Assembly: GCF_003171515.1 (NCBI RefSeq)
Contig: NC_089399.1
Span: forward strand, 1,798,001 to 1,862,000
DNA: 64,000 bases
Reading direction: 5' to 3'
From: Pyrenophora tritici-repentis
Lineage: Eukaryota; Ascomycota; Dothideomycetes; Pleosporales; Pleosporaceae
Under the pieces are notes generated by a model. That model was not told where the DNA came from and did no database searches. It was given only the letters and a program-made list of their open reading frames with translations. Positions 18,698 to 30,026 of the stretch are shown in pieces. A program made the position numbers and the translations under genes. Within the stretch, counting starts at the first letter, position 1; each line of letters starts with the position of its first letter.

Positions 18698-19963
18698 ATG
18701 GCCGCCGACCAAACTCCGAGCAAGGCTGCTCTGTCGCTCCTCGACAACATTGCCCAGCTTAGCGATGGCTTCAAGAACGGAAGTCCGGGTGCGAGGGAAG
18801 GCTTGCTCGACGCATGTAGAAGCCTTATCACTGAAGTCAGCCATCCCTCGGAGAATATGCTGCAATTGCTGTGGGCTCAACCCGCGCATTTGAATATCTT
18901 GTGGATGTCAGTCGAAGTGAAGCTCTTTCAGGCTATGCAGGAGATTCCAGAGACCGGTGCCAGCACTGCAGAAATCGCGAGCAAATGCGACAAGAATGTC
19001 GATCCAGTTATCGTCGGTCGCATGCTTCGACATCTCTCTGCCATGGGTACTGTACGCGAAACCGGTCCGGGTATATTTGCAAACACACCAACTTCATCTG
19101 CCTTTGCGGAGCATTCGTACCAGGACTCAATACTGTACATTGCCGAGAACTTCCAGCCGGTGCACCAGTCGATGAAGTCGTACTTTGAGCAGCGCGACTG
19201 GAAGTGCCCAGACTCTGGTATCGATGCCCCGTTCCAGCATACTTACAATTGCAAGGGGAGTCACTATTTCGAGTACTTTCAGCAAGAGCCGGAAATCGGG
19301 CGACGGTTCGCGAGCATGATGAACATGTGGAGTAAAGGGCGGCCGCGATGGTTCAATAAAGATTACTACCCGGTCCAAGACCGACTGATCAGCGGTGCTG
19401 ACCAGGACGCGCCGTTCTTGGTAGACGTCGGCGGCGGCTCCGGCCACGATATTGAGGGGTTGAGAGAGGCGTTTGAGGGTCAATTGCCCGGTTCGCTCAT
19501 ATTGCAGGACAGGCCGGAGATTGTTCAACTTGCGAAACTCGGTGCTGGCGCGGAGGCAATGGCGCATGACTTCATGGCTGAGCAACCGGTGAAAGGTGCT
19601 CGTGCCTACTATTTGCACTCCATCATTCAAGATTGGAATGACGACGTGAACACGGAGATTTTGAATGCGATAGTTCCGGCGATGAAGAAGGGATATTCCA
19701 AGATTCTTATCAATGACTTTGTTGTACCAAGCCAGGGCGCGCATTGGGCGCAGAGTAAGCCAATCTCCCTTTCCGGTCCTCATGTGCCGTGGTACTAACA
19801 CGAATCAGCTTGTCTTGATTGGGAGCTCATGGGCAGTCTCGGGGCGCGACATCGCACAGAAGAGGAGCATAAGAAGATGTATGAAGGTGCAGGCCTGAAG
19901 ATGATAGGCATCTGGCGGCACCCGCATAGTCTCGACTCTTTGATCGAGCTGGAGCTGGCGTAA
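18698..19963 (+). CDS. O-methyltransferase (COMT/OmtA type)
   Basis: Exons 18698-19754 and 19809-19963 over a 54-nt intron (AGTAAGC donor, ACTAACA branch, CAG) give 403 residues. I chose the ATG at MAADQTPSK because upstream in-frame codons look non-coding. An N-terminal winged-helix/dimerisation part (residues about 30-140) precedes the Methyltransf_2 domain: DVGGGSGHD binds SAM, LQDRPEIV follows, and the HSIIQDWND block carries the usual catalytic-base His. The C-terminal exon gives ELMGSLGARHRTEEEHKKMYEGAGLK, standard for the family. It transfers a methyl group to a hydroxyl on a phenolic or polyketide-like substrate. The neighbouring methyltransferase suggests a small metabolic locus, though no synthase lies within the window. 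Confidence 0.92.
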
Positions 19964-20681
19964 GCTGGTATGGTCGTTGTTCTAGTGCGACAGCCAGAAA
20001 TGAGTCCAGACGTGATGACAGCATTTTTCGGTTTCCTAGCTCAACGGGGCCTGGTGAATCGAGTTTCTTGCCTATATGTAGATACTGTCTAATGACAGTG
20101 CTCACGCTGTAATCAGACTGGTGGCAGTCCTAATCAACGAATATCATATACACCTTACCATTTTAGAGATGGTACATCATAGCTCGGGTCGATATTTTGC
20201 TTCATCTAGCCATGAAGTTGTTTACCGGCGTGTTTGCACATTTGCAGTACGAATAAAAGGCCGTGGGCCAGTCTTTTGTCCAGAATCGAGGTACCTGGGT
20301 GTTTTAAAGTACTAAACAGTGTGGATAAGCGCCTAATTGGCATGTATGGCAACTACGGTGGCGTGCTTACACTAATATTTCAAGTCCCTTATAACACCCG
20401 GGTAAAGGTAAAGCAGCATTTTAGAGGCATAATAGATATCATGATATTTCCCAAGGTCGTCGGATACAGCCCTATCACGTAAACAAACGCAGCTACCTGG
20501 ACGTAAGCCAGGCATGCACGCTAATATCCAACAACCCTCCTCCCTTTTCACACCCAAGCCCAACAACACAGCATCAAACCATTTAAGAAACACCCCTTGC
20601 TACTTCCCACCAATAAAAAACCTTGATGAATTCCGTAAACTCCCAACTCCCCCACCCCCCTCTCAGGCATAACCCAACACC
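19964..20681. other. Gene-free stretch between convergent genes
   Basis: It holds the 3' flanks of the O-methyltransferase (plus) and of the small gene ending at 20682 (minus). No further gene seen. Confidence 0.4.
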
Positions 20682-21187
20682 CTAATTCCATCCAATAATC
20701 CCCTCCGCAAGCGTCAAAGGCCCCTCAAACGAACCCACCATAACACTAACCCTCCTCCCAATAATCCCCCTCTCACCAACCCCCAAATCCAACCGCTGCG
20801 GCAACTGCATCCTCAAAGGCCGCGCATCCAGGGAAAACGAGTAAAGCGGATTTGTTGATACTTTCTCCGGTGCGTTGGTGAGATCGCCGTCGCGGCTATC
20901 GCGATGTCAGACAACCCCTCTTTTTATCTAAGTCCCCATTTTTTGCAGATTTCCAGGGGGGGGAGGATGTGAGAGGACAGGACATACTGTATAACAACCC
21001 AATGTATATCCTGCAAGATACTCTCGTCTAGCCCTTGAAACTCAACGCTCGTTCCAGGAGCAGAGAAGCGGTTGGAGAAGAAGAGCAGCATGTCTTCTTC
21101 AGAATGGGTGCGGATGAGGTGGTGGGTTGGGCGTAGGACGGCGATGGAGCCGCCTTGGCTGACGCGGGTGGAGGTGCCGTTGCACAT
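20682..21187 (-). CDS. Hypothetical protein (137 aa)
   Basis: Exon 1 21187-20988 and exon 2 20895-20682 are joined over a 92-nt intron (GTATGT donor, CTGACAT branch, AG at 20896). The product starts MCNGTSTRVSQGG, has no signal peptide or membrane segment, and reads as a compact mixed alpha/beta protein (VEFQGLDESILQDIHWVVI, then RDGDLTNAPEKV and GERGIIGRRVSVMVGSF). I know no family. The clean splice, even codon use and long joined frame support a real gene. Start chosen at the first ATG that gives a hydrophilic N-terminus; an upstream in-frame extension is hydrophobic and less likely. Confidence 0.7.
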
Positions 21188-21613
21188 GGTTGTGGTATCC
21201 TGAGGAATTGTATACAGTAGAACCGATGAAGTTGTGGGGAGTTGAAGTAAGTTTGTTGGAATGGATTTGGGTGGTAATTGAGGTATGTAAGGGGATGAAC
21301 GTGGCTGTCCAACACGAACACTGCTAGTAAAATAGAATAAACAGATGATCACGATCAGCAAAGCTAAGCAACCACAAAGACATCAATGCTTTAGAATGCT
21401 TGTCTCGTAGTGTTTGGTATTTGAGTGTGAATGAGACTCTTTGAGCAAGTTACAGACGGGAGTACCCGATTGGCCGAAACACGCGCTAACATCCACCAGG
21501 GTGCTCCGAGATGAATGTTACATATACGCAAGCGATGATATCCTTGTGCTAATCTATCGCAATCATAGATATACTTTGCATTATTTATCCTGCTTTCCAG
21601 ACGTGTAAATGAC

Positions 21614-22376
21614 TTAGATGGAAGCCTTGAGGACGCTAAAGGCATCCGCGCGAGAGCCGAGGTAACGCTCCTCAGCTGTCTTCCAGTTGATGACGTTCCA
21701 GATGTTCTGTACATATGCGGCCTTCCCGTTCTGGTACTGGAGGTAGTATGCGTGCTCCCACTGTGAGATGTTAGGGCTGTGAACCAACGGGATTGATGAA
21801 TGCAATTCACTTACCATGTCAACACCGAAGATGGGAACCTCGCCTTTACCGACAACAGGATCCTGGTCTTTGGTCGTCACGATAGATAGCCTCTGCTCCT
21901 TGCCAATCTCAGTCTTGACGAGCCAGCCCCAACCACTTCCCTGGATGCTCAACAAAGCGGCATTGAAAGCTTCCTTGAACTTGTCCTCATCTCCCCATGT
22001 CGCCTTGATTTGCTTGAGTAGCCCGGGTGCAGCAGAGCTCTTAGCCTCGCTGGAGCTAGCTGGAGCGAGGTTCTGCCAGAAGAGGGAGTGATTGATGTGT
22101 CCACCAGCGTTGAACTTGATTCCCTGCTGTATGGAGACTTGCGAGGTGATGTCGGAGGTAGTAACAGCTTCTGCCTGTGTCTTGAGAAGACCGTTTAGGT
22201 TGGTGATGTAGGTTTGATGGTGCTTGCTGTGGTGCAGCTCCATGATTTGAGCGGAGATATGCGGCTCCAATGCCTGCAGAGGGGTGAGTATACTATCATG
22301 GACTAGGGCATTAGTAGTAGATACTAACATCGTAGGCATATGGTAGCGGGGGGAGTGTGTATTGTGGTGCAGACAT
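21614..22376 (-). CDS. Fe/Mn superoxide dismutase
   Basis: Three exons (22376-22329, 22273-21815, 21760-21614; introns of 55 and 54 nt) give 217 residues. It converts superoxide to hydrogen peroxide. The start MSAPQYTLPPLPYAYD and the splice to ALEPHIS match the usual N-terminus of the family. Metal ligands are visible: His in MELHHSKHH, His in NHSLFW, Asp in FGVDM joined to WEHAYYLQY with its His. GGHINHS and QGSGWGWLV are family blocks. From this ATG no mitochondrial presequence exists, so a cytosolic Mn-type enzyme is expected. An in-frame ATG 96 nt upstream (22470-22472) would add a hydrophobic leader; see findings. Confidence 0.93.
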
Positions 22377-22472
22377 CTCGCCGTATACAAAAGGTTGTTG
22401 TTCTGAAGCAAGGACCGTGAAGGAGGAAGGAAGAGAGAGGAGGAGAGCCGACAAAGTCAAAGAGCCCCGCAT

Positions 22473-23169
22473 TGTGTCTGCCCCTCACGCAATCGATATG
22501 CAATGGAAAATGGGTGCGTTTGTCAGACAGCCAGGATGTCACCAACAGGGTGCTCTGGATGAATGCTGCTCGATTGGGTATAGGCTGATGAAACTGCCTC
22601 AATTGAGCGCGATTGCACTTAGCGTACCGAGGGACTTTGAGGGACTTCTCGGATACAAAGGTACACTTGATAGATCGAAAGATCTTCTAGTAGGAGTAAA
22701 AGGCTGGGTACAATACTGCTGGCTCGAGGAAATGAAAGAGAAGAGGATAGAGTCACAGGGATGCTGCTGGCCGCGACTAATCAGCACCAATCTAGCCGAC
22801 AAAGACACGCAAGAAGCTTAAGACCAAGATGAATCGGAACAGATTGAATGCGTCGTAATATGGCAATGGCGAAAGTTGAGCTGATGATTAGGGTAAATGT
22901 CGTGATGTTCTCCAGATACTTCCTATGTTTGAAGCTTACCGCCTGGGCCCAGTCTAATTCTCTTTTGGGTCTAGCGGCTGATGTGTGCCCCACAGCTCGA
23001 TTTGGTAGACATTTGTCAGCGCGCCTAAGCAACTCGGAACAAAATAGTCTTGATAGATTGAGGGGAGTCAAGTTCTATAATATCTCGTAAGCTATTATAC
23101 GACATGTACCTGTTTCATACCCCTCGAAGTACAAGATGAACCGTGTTTGCCAACAAACATCGTGCCTAT
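22473..23169. other. Gene-free stretch
   Basis: Only short frames with no family features. It contains the promoter region of the superoxide dismutase gene and borders the dispersed repeat at 23170. Confidence 0.4.
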
Positions 23170-23407
23170 TAAGAAGCTTGCACTATTAGTAGTAGTATGA
23201 CTACCTAATAGAGCGCTCTCTAAGGCACAACGGTAGTGGTGGTACGATTCGTATTGTTGACTAAGGAGCTATCCACAAGTTTGAAGATTCGTGTTGCGTG
23301 CAGCTGCGTCCAAGCTCCCCGCCAGGACCCACCTGCACGTGTCACCAATCATGTGACTACTCCTCCGCTTGATACCACCAAGTCACTTACGGACTGTATT
23401 CTCAACA
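23170..23407 (-). repeat. Dispersed 238-bp repeat, uninterrupted copy
   Basis: Reverse complement of 8425-8834 without the nested LTR. It is flanked by the 8-bp direct repeat GTGCCTAT (23162-23169 and 23408-23415), which marks it as an insertion. The ends (TGTTGAGAA.../...GCTTCTTA read on the minus strand) have no strong inverted repeat. An LTR with a 5-bp duplication inside those 8 bp, or a small hAT-like element, are both possible. Confidence 0.75.
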
Positions 23408-23737
23408 GTGCCTATCTAAATGAGTGGTTTGTCGACCTGCCATAGCCCAGCCATCGATACGTAAATGAGATATCAACGAAAGAGATAAAAGAAGGTCCAT
23501 GTGTTCATCACTCCACCATCCAAACAGTATGCGCAGGATAAAGGAACGGAGCATCGCGAAAGGAAGGAGATAAAAAAACTCGTAAAGCGGCAGAGATGAC
23601 AACCCAAGGCAGATTTATCTCATCAGGGCCAATATACAGGTGATCCCGTATAGCAGCCATCGTCATACGGTCACAGGCCCGTATACTGCGCATCTCCAGA
23701 ACGCACATCCACAATAGCCTGCTCCCCTGTGTGAACA

Positions 23738-26700
23738 TTACATGCCCACTCTCGCGCACCACACCATGTTAAGACCAATCGCATCTAGGCAATTATGGGA
23801 GTACGGCTTAGCTGTCGGACTCAACACACCGTAACTTTCCTCTGGTTGCTGAGGAGGTTCCGTGGGTTCCGGGTGTGGTTCGGGCGGGGGAGGCTTGGAT
23901 GTCGGTGTGGGAGTGGGAGTAGGCGTAGACGTCTTGGAAGTCTTGGGAGACGGCGTAGCGGAAGACGACGATACGTTAGTGGTTTTAGCAGACGAGATCA
24001 GGTCCGATTGCGAGCTTGAGGACTGCCTTTTAGATCTCACAGGTGATGTGCTAGGCTTAGAAACAGACGAGACGCTCGATGTAGGGGACGTACTACCGCT
24101 TGCAGAATGCGTGGAAGAGGGCGCAGCCGAACTTCAAATGATATTAGTAAAAGTGAAAACGGAAGGTGGAGTATTCTCCCGAACCTGACCGAGATTGTAA
24201 ACGTCGAAGACAATGAGCACATCCCGGAATCCTGCTGTTTACCAAATTTTCCACGACGCTGAACGCACTTTGAGTCGTGTTGCCAGTCGCCTCTTGCAAG
24301 ATTGTACACGACTTTGGCCGGCCCATACCCCGCAGGTACTGGTGCATTGCTTCTTAACCACGCGTGGTCTTGCAATAGTCGCTTGATAGGCGTTGTCCGC
24401 ACGTATTCGGTCTGCTGCCAATTCGGTAGGCCATAGAGATAGGCGATGAGACCGGACTAAGGCAGATGTCAGATTGCAAAGAGAAATCCTGTAACAATAC
24501 CACATACCACAGTTGCGGCAGCTTGGCTTGTGCCGGCTTGTTCGCCCGCGCCCGGTGTCACGCCACCCGACTTAGGTACCGCAAAACCTTCGGCAGGGGC
24601 ATGAACCGAAATCTTTCGATCAGGATCTAGTACGGTGTTTGTTTATACCGCACCGGCTTTGGTTACTTCCCCAACAATGATCGTTGTGTCGTCAGGCTGC
24701 GCAAGTGCTTGCGGATAGCTGTCATGAACGTATTCGACCGCTGGTTTGTTGCCAGCAGTGACGACCACAGGAGTTTTGCGTTCTTTGCAAAAGGCTAGAA
24801 AGCTCTCAAAAGCTCGTATCCACTGAGTCATTTCTGTTTCTGACTTACCCAAGCGCTGTATACCTATTAATAGCTTTAATTCAGTTTCATAAGAGAACGG
24901 TGTATTAGATCAATCAATACTTACCCCATGACATGTTGATGACCGACCTGGCATTCGGGTCTTGAGTCAATCTTCTCCTTATATCCTCTTTGACCTCATA
25001 TAGAAAATAAAATAACCCCTCCAGAGTTATTGGCAAACTGAACGTTTGATCCGGATGGTACTTGTTTCTCATGGAACTCTTTGTCTTGACGAGGCAAAGA
25101 TTTGCGTTAGGGGATATCCCATACTGGATGCCTGAAGCAATGGTCGCCATCCTTGAACAGAATTAGAACCTTTGACGGGCAACACGGGAACATCTCTAGT
25201 GTCATAACTTACATTGTTCCGTAGTCCCCGCCTTGAATCTGCTCGGGCATGTACCTAGACCCGACTTCCGGATCGAATGGCACTAAAACATAGATATTAA
25301 GGCGTTGGGGGTAATAATAGTGTTCATTGCACGATTGCCAACTTGAAGGTCCTGATACAATTAGTGTGTGCGATGGAATGTGGCAATAGATACTTACCGC
25401 ATTGCCGACGTCAAAACCATCATACAGTACATAGATTGTGACATCCCGGCCTAGAAAATCATCTGCTAGGTACAGAGGGTCAGATTCATGACCGGAATTT
25501 GGACCATTGATGTCGCGTGGAAGGGCTGAGAGTATCTTCTTCCATCAAGGTGCATCAGGAGCCGGAGCTAGCAGAGTCCGACGAAACAAATGAGACAATG
25601 GTATCAAAGGATCCGGAGACCAGCTAGGTTTTACTGGAGTGTCGGCTGTTTGTATGTCTCCGACTCTTTTTCCCTCACGTCGACTCCTATCGACCACCCG
25701 AAACTCTTCCAGGCTTCCATCAATACTTTCGTCGAGCATACGCCTGCCAAGTATTACCTCAATGAAGCTGTACTGTTGTTTTAGTTCGGAGGCCTGGGTT
25801 TCGTTCAAATTGGTGAGATACATATGGCGTTTATCTGATACGAAATCGTACAGGTGTCCTTTTCCTCCATCCAGCTCAGAGACAAATTTTTTGAAAGCCT
25901 CAGATGATGTTCCAGGCTTGGTGAAGATCGTATGGGTAGTATCATTGAATGCAGTAGGCGTCGGTGAACCACTAGTAGAAGATGAGCTCTGACTCGATGT
26001 AGTCGTCGAACTAGAAGACTGCATAGTAGAAGTCGTCGCCGTAGAAGACTGTATGCTCGTACTCTGTGCTGTAGACATAATAGACATGACCGGAATACTC
26101 TGAATCGAAGTTTTCTCCATCGGCTTAGTCGTCGCGCTCACTTCCGCCGTCTGATTCGGTACTTTCGCCTCTTCCCAAGGAAAGTCCTGGAAAGCTTCCA
26201 ATGCAGCTTTACACTGAGCTAAGGTGCCACCGGTTTTTAAAAACTCCCCAGCCCTGTTCTTGACCTGGGACTGCACCTCGACTGGTAACTTGTCGAAGTT
26301 CTGGACTAGGTTCTGGGTCGACTTCATCCAGTTCAACGACTGCCGAGCAAGCTTCTTTGCGCCGTTGAAGGTATCTAGTGCGGCCTGGGTGAGCTGACTG
26401 CCGGGAAAAGACTTGTGGATGCTATTGATAGAGGAAACGAATTTGCCCATTTCGCCGATGGCGCCGGAGAGCGGAGCGGATAAGCTGGCGGCTGTGCCAG
26501 TGGTACCTCCAGCAAAGGCCAAGGCGCCCGTAGTGACAGCGCCAATTCCATCAACGGCGCCTCCAACGGCTGATGTCGTGCCTTTGGCTATTCCGCCCAG
26601 TGCCCCAAATAGACCAACAACTCCGCCGTCGTGCTGGTCGTCGTCATCGGGTTTAGTGGCCTCCCCAGGTTTGGCCGTGATACCGCCGGGAAGTTCAGTG

Positions 26701-27658
26701 GAGCTGGTTAGATCTGAAGGGATGGTCACACTTTGAGTGCCAATAATGACTTTATTTGCCATGAGCTGAGCGATTGAGCCATCAAGAAGCATTACTTTGA
26801 CTGCATCCTCACCAGGTGAAGGCAGGTGATATGTGACGTTTTCCATGACCGCTTCGAGACTAGTATCCGTTGGGATTGCTGCGGTCGCCGCGGAAGATTG
26901 TGAGGACTGTGAGGGATACATGGTTGCGCGGTTGGAGGTATCGGGTTTTGGGGTGGTTGTGACAACGACTGTACTAAGTTCACCGTTTGATGCTGTGACT
27001 GTAGCGGTCAAAATGACCGAACTGACGACAGTGGATATGTTTGGCGTGTTCAGAGCGGCTCTTGATGAGACAGCGGTTGAAGGGGTCGACAAAATTACTG
27101 ATGCAGAGGAAATTGAGGTCTAAGTTGCTGGGATCGGTGAGATTGGGGCAACAACTGAGGATGGTTCCGGCTGCGCCGATATCAAACTGGAAGATACACC
27201 ACTGAAATGAGGCGTAGTTGAAAAGTTTTGATTTATCGAGGTCGGGCTGATGATGCTTGAGATCGTTGTAGTCAAGCTATTGAATACAGATGACTCCGGT
27301 TGACGACTAGAGTTGTAGATGTCGGAAGAAACCGCGGTGAAAGATGTCAACACAGAGTTCAGAGATGCAGGCGCTGTACCTGGCCAAGTGGATGTCTTGG
27401 CGATTGATGTATCTGCGGGTGCTGTTCCTTGCGGTGATGGCCATATGCCGCGAGACTGAGCTGCTGAACTCAGTGGAGGGTCAATTGATGAGGCTTGTCG
27501 GGGCACAAAGAGGTCGTCATCTGGATGAAAGTTAGAACAGAGACGATAACAGTCGACTCAACGAAGCAATACTCACCAGTGTCCGAAAGAGCATAGGGCA
27601 AAAAGGCATACACTCTGTGGAAAGCCAGACCGAGAAGGAGTACGTATAGAAACTCCAT
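23738..27658 (-). pseudogene. Subtilisin-like protease (S8) pseudogene
   Basis: Exon 1 (27658-27577) gives a signal peptide (MEFLYVLLLGLAFHRVYA); a 56-nt intron leads into a long Ser/Thr/Pro-rich region. A subtilase domain follows: IYVLYDGFD (Asp), GDYGTM (where the family has Asp-His-Gly-Thr), VINMSWG, VVVTAGN and AGTSQAAATV (Ser). A Ser/Pro-rich tail ends near 23738. Lesions: TAG 27120-27122, TGA 25545-25547, TAA 24643-24645, and the catalytic His codon now TAC (25221-25223). All four are single C-to-T steps from CAG, CGA, CAA and CAC. The catalytic triad is broken and the frame closed three times, so the gene is dead in this strain. The exon path between 25,250 and 25,400 is not certain. 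Confidence 0.82.
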
Positions 27659-28153
27659 TTGTATGGGAAATTTGATTTGAGAGTCTTTGTAAACTACAAT
27701 GTAGGTTACATGTTCGAGATGAACGTAACTAGAGTGCTGAATCCAGCACTTATATCTTCCATCTTGACAAACTTACCAAGTTTTCTCACTCTCGGCTTCA
27801 AGCAACCCTAAACTTAACGCGATTTCCTGGGTCAGTGTCAAACGTAGGCAAACTATCAACTCGAGACCTTTGCCGCTTCCTTCCGACGACAATTGGCATT
27901 CGATTCAGGCGTGTTTTGGGGCCGATACGTCACCATGCCAGGTCTTGGGGGGTTCAAAGGAAGGATGTCGCGTCGGAGACCTGTTGACCATTGCGAATGT
28001 AGAAATGAGTGACATATGAAGCGTCTTTGCCGCCTCCTGTTTGTGTTGGCTGCGTACTATTCAAGGTATGATCGGGCTGACAATGATGCCAGACAATCCA
28101 TTCGGACCAAAGACTTGGGAAATTAATGGCAAGAAATACTACCACAGTCCCGA
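27659..28153. other. Upstream flank of the subtilase pseudogene
   Basis: No gene supported. A short plus-strand frame (MMPDNPFGPKTWEING...) at about 28090-28220 looks protein-like but ends at once in the tandem duplication. Confidence 0.3.
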
Positions 28154-28373
28154 CCAGTTTCCGATAACCCTGGCAACAAGACTTTACAGATCCTCGAAGG
28201 CGACTATGATGGGCTGATGATAAGGGATATTGTCTCAGGATGGGGCGACTACCACCCTCTCAACCAGTTTGCGATGTCCTTGGCAACAAGACTCTACCGC
28301 TCCTTGAAGGCGGATCTGGTGGGCTGATGTTAAGCGATATCGTCTCAAGATGGGGCGAGCACATCTCTTTTAG
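28154..28373 (+). repeat. Diverged 110-bp tandem duplication
   Basis: Two copies start CCAGTTT at 28154 and 28264. Each translates, in different frames, to a related peptide (GNKTLQILEGDYDGLMIRDI and GNKTLPLLEGGSGGLMLSDI), which suggests the unit was once coding. The spacing is not a multiple of three, so the present array is not an open frame. The parent gene is unknown. Confidence 0.6.
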
Positions 28374-29931
28374 TCTACAATCCAAGATCTTGGGTCTTAG
28401 CCAACAGCCTCGCCGCCTCCTCTCTTACATCACATCAATGATACTTGTGCGCAAAAATGCGGCGATGAGTTTTGTGTTGTAATCCGGTGTTTGATGAGCC
28501 AGAAATGAGACGTCTCTTTCGGCGAAGAGTATGGCCGCCGCTACCTACTGTGCATCAATCTATGTCGGATTTCCGGCGCTGAAATTACGTGAAAAGATAC
28601 AGGAATATATGAGCAGAGCAGTGAATTGCAGGGTACAGGTTGAAGAAAAATAATGATACGGCTCATGAGAAGTAGGGAGTGAAAAGAAGGGAACAACAAG
28701 AGAAAAGGGCCCCCTCGTGTCACGACCCAAGAATGCTGCGCCACAGAGGTATATCAGGTAACTGTCGTCTTGCCGGAATGAACATAACCTCTGCTCCTCC
28801 AATTCTGCAGCTCGTATTTCAAGTCAAGTGGGCAGCATCGTCTTCGGTCGGAAAACTTTACATGTGGAGACCCCGGTGTCGTCGAGAAGAAGTCTAGACA
28901 CCAAGATCGACCAGCACGTGACACAATTGGATGACTGATTGTGATTGGCCACAGCGACCCGACATCTCCACCTGCCCACATCGGCCCCCGCGGTCCACCC
29001 CACGGACATCTCCACGCGCTCAAATCCACCACGACACCCATCCCCCATTCTCGGAACGGAAATAAAAGTCAGGAGATATCCATTACCAACATCTCCCCTC
29101 AAAATATACAACATGCAAGCGAAAGGCTCCGAATCTTCCGCACGCGCGGCGTTTGTTGGCGCCATTGTTGAAGACGGATATCCTGCAATTTAGGCAGAAT
29201 GCCCTTCATCACGCTAATAACCCGCTCTGGAGTCTCCACAACTGCAAAAGACGCCAACGGAGGCGGGGGCTGACCGCTGACGGCCGCTGACGGCGACTAG
29301 CTCCTCGGACCGGTAAATGCACGAGGATGGATAATCTTGCTCCATATGTATTCGTGAACAGTGCCTTGGGTGTGACAGGCATGCTCCTAATCTAGATGTT
29401 GGGACGAGCGGCATGACATGAGGAGATATCACACCTCGAGTCAGTATCGACGACACCTTGACGAGATGACAACATGGGACAAGGCAGATTTCAGCCGTCC
29501 GCGTGATTGCTCAGCAACACATAGGCCACACCACGCAACAAAGCCAGCCAGTGGCCCCCTCCACACTCAGATTCAATAGTGCGCCATCTTGTCAGCGGCT
29601 GTCCAGCCCAGACTTGGCTTGCGATGTGCCGTATATACGAAGCAAGCGCAAGCTCGCGGTGCCAATGCCACGGTGGACCGCCACCGAGGCTTATATCGCG
29701 GCCGCTGAGCCAAATAAGCGTCGGTGACACTGAGCTTAACCGCGTATTTACCCGCCACGCGAAAGCTTCGCACCAACGACCATTCAGCAATGGCCGCTCC
29801 CGTTACCCGAGACTGTGGGTTGCTGACTGGGGCGGGTCGTAGTAGAGGCAAATTGGGATCGCATATGTAGGACCCAGTTCCCCATGGTTTCCCTGGTACT
29901 GGGATTCTGACAACGGTCGAAAAGGGCTTGT
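28374..29931. other. Long promoter-side intergenic region
   Basis: No supported gene. Frames on both strands lack domains, splice logic or signal peptides. The distal part is the upstream region of the sugar transporter. Confidence 0.4.
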
Positions 29932-29938
29932 TATAAAG
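29932..29938 (+). promoter_or_regulatory. TATA box of the sugar transporter
   Basis: TATAAAG lies 95 bp before the ATG at 30027, the expected distance for a short 5' leader. Confidence 0.45.
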
Positions 29939-30026
29939 ACGTCCCTGCACGCTTTTGTTTCGTGCCTGCCATTGTTCTTTTGTCGTTTCGACTTTTCATC
30001 ATCACACCAATACTTGAATCGTCAAC

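Noticed and set aside
18072..18889. Minus-strand frames overlapping the start of the O-methyltransferase
   Set aside because: Basic low-complexity translations antisense to a clear gene and its promoter.
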